From Faucicola sp937889485 (lineage in GTDB: Bacteria; Pseudomonadota; Gammaproteobacteria; Pseudomonadales; Moraxellaceae), in assembly GCA_051653685.1 (NCBI GenBank), contig JBOFWQ010000130.1, positions 1 to 16,767 of the forward strand: 16,767 nucleotides of DNA, given 5' to 3'. Each line of letters starts with the position of its first letter. Position 1 is the stretch's first letter. Of this stretch, positions 6,833 to 12,737 are shown piece after piece. A program made the translations under genes and the position numbers. Below the pieces are notes generated by a model, which was not told where the DNA came from, did not search any database, and saw only the letters and a list, made by a program, of their open reading frames with translations.

Positions 6833-9121
6833 TTATAACGTACAAGCCCCGCCAGCACAGCCACTTTCCATATCATCTTGGGCATCATTCGCGCCATCAC
6901 GGGTGTTATGATAGTACAAAGTTTTGACCCCAAGCTTATACGCCATCAATAAGTCTTGCATCATGACTTTCATTGGCACGCGGCTATCTTCAAACTTTGA
7001 GGGGTCATAGTTGGTATTGGCAGAGATACTTTGGTCAATAAATTTTTGCATAATCGCCACCAAACTCAAATACCCCTTATTATTTGGCATTTGCCATAAA
7101 AGTTCGTACTGGTCTTTGAGCCTATCAATCTCGGGTACCACTTGCTTTAAGATACCATCTTTTGACGCTTTGACAGATACCAACCCGCGAGGCGGCTCAA
7201 TACCATTGGTGGCATTGGCAATTTGGCTAGATGTCTCTGATGGCATCAGCGCAGTCAATGTTGAGTTACGTAACCCATCGATTTTGATGTCCTGACGCAG
7301 TGCTTCCCAATCTAGCTGTAGGGGTTCTTGGCAGATGCTATCCACATCGGCTTTATAGGTATCAATGGGTAAAATGCCTTGCGCGTAGGTGGTATCAGCA
7401 AAGGCAGGGCAGGCGCCTTGCTCTTTTGCCAGTTTATTAGACGCCACCAATAAATAATATTGTAACGCCTCAAAGGTACGGTGAGTAAGCCCAAGCGCTT
7501 TTTCATCGGAGTATTTTGTGCCATTTTTGGCGAGGTAATATGCGTAGTTAATCACACCAATGCCTAGGGTGCGCCGTTTCATTGAGCCATTTTTGGCCGC
7601 GGCAACAGGATAATCTTGATAGTCAAGTAAGGCATCAAGCGCACGTACAATCAGCTCCGCGGGCTCTTTGATATCTGCTAAGCTATTGATGGCGCCCAAA
7701 TTAATGCCAGACAAGGTGCACAGCGCGATTTCGCCATTGTCATCATTAATATTGTCAAGCGGCTTGGTCGGTAGCGCAATTTCCATACACAAGTTGGATT
7801 GACGAATCGGTGCAACCTGTGGGTTAAATGGGCTATGGGTGTTGCAATGATCCACATTTTGCACATAGATACGCCCTGTACTGGCACGCTCTTGCATCAT
7901 GAGGCTAAATAATTCTTGTGCTGGTAAGCTGCGTTTGCGAATACTTGGGTCTTGCTCGTACTGTAGGTATAGCCGTTCAAACTCGGCTTGGTCAGCAAAA
8001 AACGCCTCATACAACCCTGGTACATCTGACGGTGAAAATAACGTCAACGCTTGGTTTTTGATAAGACGTTGGTACATCGTTTTATTAATTTGCACCCCAT
8101 AATCCATATGGCGCACACGGTTGTCTTCTACACCGCGGTTATTTTTGAGTACCAATAAATTTTCAACTTCCAAATGCCAAATTGGGTAAAATAACGTCGC
8201 TGCACCGCCACGCACACCCCCTTGTGAACAGCATTTGACCGCGGTTTGAAATAGCTTATAAAAAGGAATACAGCCTGTATGCTGAGCTTCGCCACTACGA
8301 ATAGGGCTACCCAGTGCACGGATGCGACCCGCATTGACGCCAATCCCCGCGCGCTGCGACACATAACGCACAATGGCACTGGTGGTGGCATTGATACTAT
8401 CTAGGCTGTCGTCACACTCAATCAGCACACAAGAGCTAAACTGGCGCGAAGGCGTGCGTACCCCTGACATAATCGGGGTGGGCAGTGAGATTTTGAAGGT
8501 TGACGTACTGTCATAAAACCGCTTTACATAATCTAAACGCGCCGCCTTATCATAAAGTTTATCATAACCTGCAAACAAACACATGCCCACGAGCATATAC
8601 AAAAACTGAGGACTTTCAAATACTTGCTTAGTAACACGATCTTGTACCAAATATTTGCCTTCCATCTGTTTGACAGCCGCGTAGGCAAAATCAAGGTCAC
8701 GGCAGTGGTCAATATAAGCGTTTAGCTCATCAAACTCAGCACGGCTATAATCTTGCAAAATATGCGTATCGTAGCGAGATTCGCGGGTTAGTTTGGTGAC
8801 ATGGTCAAACAAATGGGGTGGCTCAAACTGCCCATAAGCGATTTTACGTAGGTGAAAAATAGCCAATCTTGCTGCAAGGTACTGATAGTCTGGGGTTGCG
8901 GCAGAAATCAAATCTGCCGCAGATTTGATGATGGTTTCATGAATACTTTTGGTAGTGATTTTGTCATAAAACTGGATATGTGAGCTGATTTCTACTTGCG
9001 AAACCGATACATTGTCTAGCCCATCTGCCGCCCACTCAATCACTCGATGAATTTTATCCAGATCAATTTTTTCTAATCGTCCATCCCGTTTTTGAACTTG
9101 GATATCTTCGGTGCGCGTCAT
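6833..9121 (-). CDS. nrdA: Ribonucleoside-diphosphate reductase class Ia, alpha subunit
   Basis: Large subunit of aerobic ribonucleotide reductase, reducing NDPs to dNDPs with the radical-bearing NrdB. With 762 residues it matches E. coli NrdA (761) almost throughout. An N-terminal ATP-cone (about 7-95) for dATP feedback begins VQKRDGRLEKIDLDKIHRVI. The active site is visible: Cys231 (RQFSSCVLIE) and Cys468 (ALCTLS) as the redox pair, and Asn443, Cys445 and Glu447 (SNLCMEI) for the thiyl radical. Tyr736 and Tyr737 (TLYYHNT) serve radical transfer, and the C-terminal shuttle pair is Cys755 and Cys760 (CAGGAC). The start at 9121 was chosen because it aligns with other NrdA proteins and has AAAGGA seven bases upstream. 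The in-frame extension to 9190 does not resemble NrdA. Promoter, NrdR boxes and a long leader lie upstream. nrdB is not next to it in this window. Confidence 0.98.
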   Translation of the reverse strand: MTRTEDIQVQKRDGRLEKIDLDKIHRVIEWAADGLDNVSVSQVEISSHIQFYDKITTKSIHETIIKSAADLISAATPDYQYLAARLAIFHLRKIAYGQFEPPHLFDHVTKLTRESRYDTHILQDYSRAEFDELNAYIDHCRDLDFAYAAVKQMEGKYLVQDRVTKQVFESPQFLYMLVGMCLFAGYDKLYDKAARLDYVKRFYDSTSTFKISLPTPIMSGVRTPSRQFSSCVLIECDDSLDSINATTSAIVRYVSQRAGIGVNAGRIRALGSPIRSGEAQHTGCIPFYKLFQTAVKCCSQGGVRGGAATLFYPIWHLEVENLLVLKNNRGVEDNRVRHMDYGVQINKTMYQRLIKNQALTLFSPSDVPGLYEAFFADQAEFERLYLQYEQDPSIRKRSLPAQELFSLMMQERASTGRIYVQNVDHCNTHSPFNPQVAPIRQSNLCMEIALPTKPLDNINDDNGEIALCTLSGINLGAINSLADIKEPAELIVRALDALLDYQDYPVAAAKNGSMKRRTLGIGVINYAYYLAKNGTKYSDEKALGLTHRTFEALQYYLLVASNKLAKEQGACPAFADTTYAQGILPIDTYKADVDSICQEPLQLDWEALRQDIKIDGLRNSTLTALMPSETSSQIANATNGIEPPRGLVSVKASKDGILKQVVPEIDRLKDQYELLWQMPNNKGYLSLVAIMQKFIDQSISANTNYDPSKFEDSRVPMKVMMQDLLMAYKLGVKTLYYHNTRDGANDAQDDMESGCAGGACTL

Positions 9122-9211
9122 GGTGATTTCCTTTATGGCATATAGCAAACAAAATAGTTGAATCAAAAAATCCATGCAGCGAGTTGCCACGGTGGGTTTT
9201 TTGAACTTTGT

Positions 9212-9264
9212 AAAAAAAATGAAAAAACATCACCAAACGGTGGCGGCTAAGCTACCGTGATGTT
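9212..9264 (-). terminator. Terminator-like hairpin in the nrdA leader (possible attenuator)
   Basis: Read on the minus strand, AACATCAC (9264-9257) pairs with GTGATGTT (9233-9226) in a perfect 8-bp stem. GGT and ACC can extend it across a bulge. The descending arm runs into six T, C, A, then eight T (down to 9212). This is the layout of an intrinsic terminator, placed about 110 nt after the predicted nrdA transcription start and 90 nt before the nrdA ATG. It may end a short leader RNA or attenuate nrdA. Confidence 0.6.
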
Positions 9265-9330
9265 GATCAAAACAAGGGATTTTTCGGTTTTTTTTACAAG
9301 TAGTACAAGAGAAACTTAAAGAACCCCAAA

Positions 9331-9377
9331 ATACTATATCTAGGGGTTAATGCTTTATTTTGCACAATATAGCGTAA
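9331..9377. promoter_or_regulatory. Tandem NrdR-type boxes upstream of nrdA
   Basis: Two 16-bp sites resemble the NrdR-box consensus (approximately acaCwAtATaTwGtgt, from memory). The site at 9331-9346 (core CTATATCTAG) matches 12 of 16 and the site at 9362-9377 (core CAATATAGCG) matches 11 of 16. Their starts are 31 bp apart, the three-helical-turn spacing known for paired NrdR boxes. The upstream box covers the predicted nrdA transcription start, the position expected for repression when (d)ATP is abundant. No nrdR gene is in the window. Confidence 0.75.
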
Positions 9378-9382
9378 AAAAA

Positions 9383-9412
9383 ATTGTAATGCTATCTTGT
9401 ATTTTTTTTCAA
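9383..9412 (-). promoter_or_regulatory. Predicted sigma70 promoter of nrdA
   Basis: On the minus strand, TTGAAA (9412-9407, five of six) is followed after 18 bp by TACAAT (9388-9383, five of six). Transcription would begin near 9376, inside the first NrdR-type box, which supports both assignments together. Confidence 0.65.
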
Positions 9413-9570
9413 TTTTTGCATTAACTTGCCAGTTTTGGGTAGATGCTTGATTTTATTCATAGTTAGCTAAGTCAAGTGATAAATAAATAATTTTGTGTGC
9501 CGCATGTCAAAAATACAATCATTAATTTGTCATAAAAGTCAAGTATTATCCCCCCATGGTCATTGTGCTG

Positions 9571-9579
9571 TGCTATATT
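9571..9579 (+). promoter_or_regulatory. Extended -10 element for the MaoC-type gene
   Basis: TGC followed by TATATT (9574-9579, five of six) has the TGn motif of an extended -10. No good -35 is present at the right distance. Transcription would start near 9586, about 55 nt before the start codon. Confidence 0.4.
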
Positions 9580-9639
9580 GATACCAATAAAGCTTAGGAT
9601 AAAACAGCGATTTTTTTCATAAACCACAAGGATTCCTCT

Positions 9640-10128
9640 ATGCCCGCATTTAGCAATTATACCTATGATGAATTAACCGTGGGTCAGTCACAAAGCCTAA
9701 CCCGCCAAGTTACCGAAGACGATGTGAAGGCGTTTGCCATGGTGACGCATGACTACAACCCCGCCCACCTTGACGCAGAATATGCCGCTGATAGTGCGTT
9801 CAAAAAAATTATTGTACATGGCATGTGGGCAGCGGGTTTGGTGTCGGCGCTGCTTGGTACTAAGTTTCCTGGGCTAGGTACGATTTATCTAAGTCAAAGC
9901 TTGTCATTTCGCCGTCCTGTGTACGTTGATGATACTTTGACGGCTACTTTGACGGTCAAAAGTAAAAATGATGAAAAAAAATGGGTTACCTTGACATGTG
10001 AGGTCACCAATCAAGAAGGCAAAGCGGTGGTCACAGGCGAGGCACAAGTGATACCGCCTACCACTAAGACCAGCCGAGAGGTTACTGCACTGACCGACCT
10101 CACGTTGACGCAAACTTTTTCCCAATAA
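9640..10128 (+). CDS. MaoC-like (R)-specific enoyl-CoA hydratase
   Basis: A 162-residue single hot-dog-fold protein of the MaoC/PhaJ family, which hydrates trans-2-enoyl-CoA to (R)-3-hydroxyacyl-CoA. The catalytic motif is complete: FAMVTHDYNPAHLD, with Asp38 and His43 five residues apart, as with the Asp31/His36 pair of the Aeromonas PhaJ. VHGMWAAGL follows, the typical HGM turn after the catalytic loop. SLSFRRPVYVDDTLTATLTV is the usual C-terminal strand pattern. The last 25 residues are a Thr-rich tail without clear homology. AAGGA seven bases before the ATG fixes the start. The gene is monocistronic, with its own -10 and a strong terminator. In vivo it could feed polyhydroxyalkanoate or another fatty-acid route. 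No PHA gene is nearby, so the physiological substrate is open. Confidence 0.88.
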   Translation: MPAFSNYTYDELTVGQSQSLTRQVTEDDVKAFAMVTHDYNPAHLDAEYAADSAFKKIIVHGMWAAGLVSALLGTKFPGLGTIYLSQSLSFRRPVYVDDTLTATLTVKSKNDEKKWVTLTCEVTNQEGKAVVTGEAQVIPPTTKTSREVTALTDLTLTQTFSQ

Positions 10129-10171
10129 ATCAGCGGCTAGATGATTTGTTTGCCCACTTATTTGGTACAAT

Positions 10172-10199
10172 AAAGCCAAGATAACGCTTGGCTTTTTTT
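10172..10199 (+). terminator. Intrinsic terminator of the MaoC-type gene
   Basis: AAAGCCAAG and CTTGGCTTT form a perfect 9-bp stem around the six-base loop ATAACG, running into seven T. It lies 43 bp after the hydratase stop and 27 bp before ung, so ung probably has its own promoter or depends on read-through. Confidence 0.92.
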
Positions 10200-10225
10200 A
10201 TTTTGAATGGATTAGAAGACCTAAC

Positions 10226-10945
10226 ATGCAGTATTTAACCCCTGAGCAACAGAGTACTTTAGCAAAAGTAAAGCTACCCGAGGATTGGAAAACCGCCCTC
10301 GCTGAGGCGCTAACCAGTGATAATATGAATCATATTCGGGCATTTTTACGTGAGCAATACGATGCCAATAAGGTGATTTACCCTGCAGGGAGCCTGATGT
10401 TTAATGCTTTTAACCTCACCCCGTTATCGCAAGTTAAAGTAGTGATTTTGGGTCAAGACCCTTATCATGGTGCGGGGCAAGCGATGGGGTTGTCGTTTTC
10501 GGTACCCAAAATAGTGCCAAAACCCCCCAGCCTACAAAATATCTTGCGTGAGTTGGCAAGTGATTTGGGAATTGCGCCATCACGTCATGGTGATCTGACG
10601 CACTGGGCGGAGCAGGGGGTGCTACTGCTTAACAGTATGCTCTCAGTAGAAGCAGGACAAGCAGGTAGCCACCAGAAAATTGGCTGGGAGGTATTTACTG
10701 ATGCGGTGATTGATGCGGTGAACAGCCACTGTAAGCACTGTGTGTTTATTTTGTGGGGAAGTTATGCCCAAAAAAAAGGGCGGTTTATTGACACCCAAAA
10801 GCACCTGATTATCACAGGTACCCACCCATCGCCACTAGGCGCCAACCGTGGTGGTTTTTTTGGCACGCGTCCTTTTTCAAAAGCCAATGATTACTTGATG
10901 GCACACGGCAAAGCCCCTATAGACTGGCAATTGCCGCAATCATGA
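10226..10945 (+). CDS. ung: Uracil-DNA glycosylase, family 1
   Basis: Removes uracil from DNA as the first step of base excision repair. At 239 residues it fits family 1 (E. coli Ung 229). The motifs are clear: the water-activating loop GQDPYHGAGQAMGLSFSV (catalytic Asp78 in GQDPYH, 76-81), PPSLQNI (100-106), and LLLNSMLSV with the uracil-reading Asn136. The minor-groove loop is HPSPLGANRGGFFG with His200. In most homologues that loop reads HPSPLSAxRGFFG, so the Ser-to-Gly change and one extra Gly are small differences. The ribosome site is weak (GAAGAC). The stop lies inside an 18-bp tandem duplication. tadA starts 57 bp later on the same strand, so both nucleobase-repair or editing genes may share a transcript. 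Confidence 0.97.
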   Translation: MQYLTPEQQSTLAKVKLPEDWKTALAEALTSDNMNHIRAFLREQYDANKVIYPAGSLMFNAFNLTPLSQVKVVILGQDPYHGAGQAMGLSFSVPKIVPKPPSLQNILRELASDLGIAPSRHGDLTHWAEQGVLLLNSMLSVEAGQAGSHQKIGWEVFTDAVIDAVNSHCKHCVFILWGSYAQKKGRFIDTQKHLIITGTHPSPLGANRGGFFGTRPFSKANDYLMAHGKAPIDWQLPQS

Positions 10946-10968
10946 GAACAGCCGCAATCATGAGAATA
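10933..10968 (+). repeat. 18-bp tandem duplication across the ung stop codon
   Basis: GCCGCAATCATGAGAA occurs at 10933-10948 and again at 10951-10966, followed by CA and TA respectively, giving two 18-bp units that differ at one base. The first copy contains the last ung codons and its TGA. The second lies just downstream. The high identity suggests a recent slippage event. Confidence 0.9.
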
Positions 10969-11002
10969 GCCAAGACACTGATTAACACAATGAGCCAAGA
11001 TT

Positions 11003-11497
11003 GTGACAGATTTTAGCGAGCGCGATTACGCCTTTATGCAGGCTGCCTTAGCGGTTGCCCGTGAAGGGGGCGAACAAGGGGAAGTGCCTGTGGGTGCGGT
11101 GATTGTGTACCAAGGTGCCATCATCGCCACAGGTTACAATCAGCCAATTTTAAGTCATGATGCCACCGCCCACGCGGAAATTGTGGCAATCCGTGAGGCG
11201 TGTCAATATTTTGATAACTACCGCTTACCGCCCAATTGTGAGTTATTTGTCACCCTTGAGCCATGTACTATGTGCTTGGGCGCCATTATTCATGCAAGGG
11301 TATCAAGGGTAGTCTTTGCTACTACGGAGCCAAAAGCTGGCATGATGGTCAGTCGGCAAAATTTTAGCCAGTTGGATTTTTATAATCATTTTTTGACCGT
11401 GCAGCAAGGCTTAATGGCGGAAGATAGCCGCCAGCTACTACAAGATTTTTTTCGTCAACGCCGCGCGCAAAAAAAAGCAGGAAAAACAGCCACATAG
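11003..11497 (+). CDS. tadA: tRNA-specific adenosine deaminase
   Basis: Deaminates wobble adenosine 34 to inosine in tRNA-Arg(ACG). The deaminase motif is complete: TAHAEI (zinc ligand His57, proton-shuttling Glu59) and TLEPCTMCLGAI (zinc ligands Cys88 and Cys91). The ending QLLQDFFRQRRAQKKA is typical of TadA. Length is 164 residues (E. coli 167). The start is uncertain: a TGA lies four codons upstream, and GTG at 11003 is the first usual start codon. It gives the N-terminus expected from E. coli TadA, but no good Shine-Dalgarno is present, only GAG about ten bases upstream. It follows ung on the same strand and is followed by a hairpin terminator shared with the convergent HopJ-family gene. 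Confidence 0.95.
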   Translation: MTDFSERDYAFMQAALAVAREGGEQGEVPVGAVIVYQGAIIATGYNQPILSHDATAHAEIVAIREACQYFDNYRLPPNCELFVTLEPCTMCLGAIIHARVSRVVFATTEPKAGMMVSRQNFSQLDFYNHFLTVQQGLMAEDSRQLLQDFFRQRRAQKKAGKTAT

Positions 11498-11532
11498 CCC
11501 TTAAACCTGCCTAATAACTAATGACTAATAAT

Positions 11533-11560
11533 AAAGGCAACCAATCGGCTGCCTTTGTTG
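11533..11560. terminator. Hairpin terminator between tadA and the HopJ-family gene
   Basis: AAAGGCA (11533-11539) pairs with TGCCTTT (11550-11556), and CC with GG inside after one mismatch, around the loop AATC. T-rich tails follow on both strands (TTTGTTG on plus, TTTATTATT on minus), as expected for a bidirectional terminator between convergent genes. Confidence 0.8.
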
Positions 11561-11589
11561 TACTATAAACCCATTACTCACTCAGTGGA

Positions 11590-11946
11590 TTATCCCTTTG
11601 GGATCAAACAGTTGCGCTGCATCAAAAACCCTTGCCAGCCAAAAAAGCTAAAATTGCGAATATTGGCGTGGTTGTTGCCTTTTGGGTCAGCTTTAACACT
11701 GGCATAATGCTCAGCAAATAGCTTTAGCGTGTCAAGCTGGGTCAACTGATTAAGTAGTGCAAAACCAAATACCTTGGCACTGCCCTCATTTTCGCCCGCG
11801 GCGTTGTGTACTTCACCATTGACAAAAGCAGTGGGTTGATAGTGATAATGGCTATCAATTGTGGCAAGCACTGACGCAAAATCCATAGATTTGTTATCAA
11901 TGTTGGCTAAGAGTTTAGACAATTCAAGTTTGTCGATGGCGCTCAT
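11590..11946 (-). CDS. HopJ-family protein (type III effector-like name only)
   Basis: A 118-residue soluble protein with the HopJ family signature: YHYQPTAFVNGEVHNAAGENEGSAKVFGFALLNQL, read in two parts around residues 34-68, then FAEHYASV and NHANIRNFSFFGWQG near 93-107. The family was named from a Pseudomonas syringae effector candidate. It is widespread in free-living gammaproteobacteria without type III secretion, and nothing here suggests secretion: no signal peptide, no neighbouring secretion gene. Its function is unknown. The ATG follows GTGAG with a suitable gap. It lies downstream of csrA on the same strand after 105 bp and ends at the terminator shared with tadA. Confidence 0.85.
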   Translation of the reverse strand: MSAIDKLELSKLLANIDNKSMDFASVLATIDSHYHYQPTAFVNGEVHNAAGENEGSAKVFGFALLNQLTQLDTLKLFAEHYASVKADPKGNNHANIRNFSFFGWQGFLMQRNCLIPKG

Positions 11947-11975
11947 GTATCGCTCACTGTATCAGGTTAATTGTT

Positions 11976-11996
11976 AATGACTTATATAATGACTTA
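11976..11996. repeat. Direct repeat AATGACTTA upstream of the HopJ-family gene
   Basis: AATGACTTA occurs at 11976-11984 and 11988-11996 with a 12-bp period, separated by TAT. It lies 30-50 bp upstream of the HopJ-family start, where a promoter or operator would be expected. No confident -35/-10 pair was found here. Confidence 0.4.
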
Positions 11997-12051
11997 GAGC
12001 TATAGTTCAGACAAAATCAATAACCCATAAAAGCTGAATCACTAGTTTGTA

Positions 12052-12453
12052 TTAACGATTAAAGTAATCGTCTTCAAACGGGTCAAACGCTGGGTTAAAA
12101 TTATTGGTCGTCTGACCAAAACCACGGTTTTCTAAATGGTGCATTTGCGAGTTTGCACCACGCCCTTGTGGGTGAGCGGGTTTTGCACGTTCTTGGGGAA
12201 ATTTTTCATGCCCTGCTGAAAAACTGCCTCGGTCATTGCTAAGATAGTCGTTGGCGGGGCTGTCAAAGCCCATGGGTTCGTGCCCCGTTCTTTCGTGTAA
12301 GATACGCTGATAAATCTCTTCACGGTGAACTGCAATATCTTTGGGGGCATTGACCCCAAGACGTACTTGGTTGCCTTTTACACCCAGTACAGTGACACTC
12401 ACCTCATCACCAATCATTAATGTTTCGCCCACGCGGCGAGTCAAAATTAACAT
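12052..12453 (-). CDS. csrA: Carbon storage regulator CsrA with long C-terminal extension
   Basis: A dimeric RNA-binding protein that blocks or stabilises mRNAs through GGA motifs in leader hairpins. Residues 1-55 are a full CsrA domain: MLILTRRVGE (Leu4, Arg6 and Arg7 at the RNA face), VLGVKGNQVRLGVNAPKDIAV, and VHREEIY with the key Arg44. Usual CsrA proteins end near residue 61-65. This one runs to 133. The extra 70 or so residues are polar and low in hydrophobic residues (Gly, Asn, His, Pro, Asp-rich) and end in the acidic-aromatic FDPFEDDYFNR, so they are probably disordered. Extended CsrA forms are known in Moraxellaceae. AAGGAGT seven bases before the ATG is an excellent ribosome site. 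It is itself a GGA-containing sequence, so autoregulation is plausible. It follows lysC, with a terminator between them. Confidence 0.96.
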   Translation of the reverse strand: MLILTRRVGETLMIGDEVSVTVLGVKGNQVRLGVNAPKDIAVHREEIYQRILHERTGHEPMGFDSPANDYLSNDRGSFSAGHEKFPQERAKPAHPQGRGANSQMHHLENRGFGQTTNNFNPAFDPFEDDYFNR

Positions 12454-12545
12454 GCGTCACACTCCTTATGTCGCAACAAATGCCATCACAATCCTATGAT
12501 GATTATTTAGTGTATTCTTGTTGAATTTGCTAAATATCTTATCAT

Positions 12546-12565
12546 GTATCATTGCCCAATGATAC
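12546..12565. promoter_or_regulatory. Perfect 20-bp palindrome upstream of csrA
   Basis: GTATCATTG and CAATGATAC are exact 9-bp inverted repeats separated by CC, placed 93 bp upstream of the csrA ATG. The same TATCAT core recurs nearby at 12540, 12579 (inverted) and 12595. No T tract follows, so it looks like an operator for a dimeric repressor or activator rather than a terminator. The regulator is unknown. Confidence 0.6.
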
Positions 12566-12671
12566 GGATAACACCCATGATATGAATATAAATCTATCAT
12601 GAGCGGATTGGAATGGATTGGTTGCTATGTGCCCAGTAGATAAAACTTTATTATAAACCAAATGCCAAAAT

Positions 12672-12716
12672 AAAAAAGGCTAATACCCACACTAACGGGG
12701 ATATTAACCCTTTTTT
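12672..12716 (-). terminator. Intrinsic terminator of lysC
   Basis: Read on the minus strand, AAAAAAGGGTTAATATCCCC is followed by a loop and then GGGTATTAGCCTTTTTT. This is an imperfect long stem with small bulges that ends in six T and then ATTTT. It starts about 20 bp after the lysC stop and separates lysC from csrA. Confidence 0.85.
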
Positions 12717-12737
12717 ACTGCTAAAATTACAAAATTA

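Larger units (their letters stand above)
9122..9639. other. 518-bp divergent intergenic region, nrdA / maoC-type gene
   Basis: This AT-rich gap separates nrdA (leftward) from the hydratase gene (rightward). The nrdA half holds a promoter, tandem NrdR-type boxes and a terminator-like hairpin, listed separately. The predicted nrdA leader is about 250 nt, unusually long. The right half (about 9420-9560) is AT-rich and I see only weak, unconvincing elements there until the -10 of the hydratase gene. I see no convincing gene or known riboswitch. Confidence 0.6.

Noticed and set aside
9122..9190. In-frame N-terminal extension of nrdA starting at 9190
   Set aside because: The 23 extra residues do not resemble NrdA, the ATG at 9121 aligns with E. 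coli NrdA, and it has AAAGGA at the right distance.
9256..9271. CRP/Vfr-like site CGTGA-N6-TCAAA in the nrdA leader
   Set aside because: Only eight of ten consensus bases match, it overlaps the hairpin arm and lies downstream of the predicted promoter.
9454..9464. DnaA-box-like TTATTCATA upstream of nrdA
   Set aside because: A single one-mismatch match in AT-rich DNA with no second copy; too weak, although DnaA is known to act on E. coli nrdAB.
11590..11946. HopJ-family protein as a secreted virulence effector
   Set aside because: There is no secretion system or signal nearby and the family occurs widely in non-pathogens; the name is historical.
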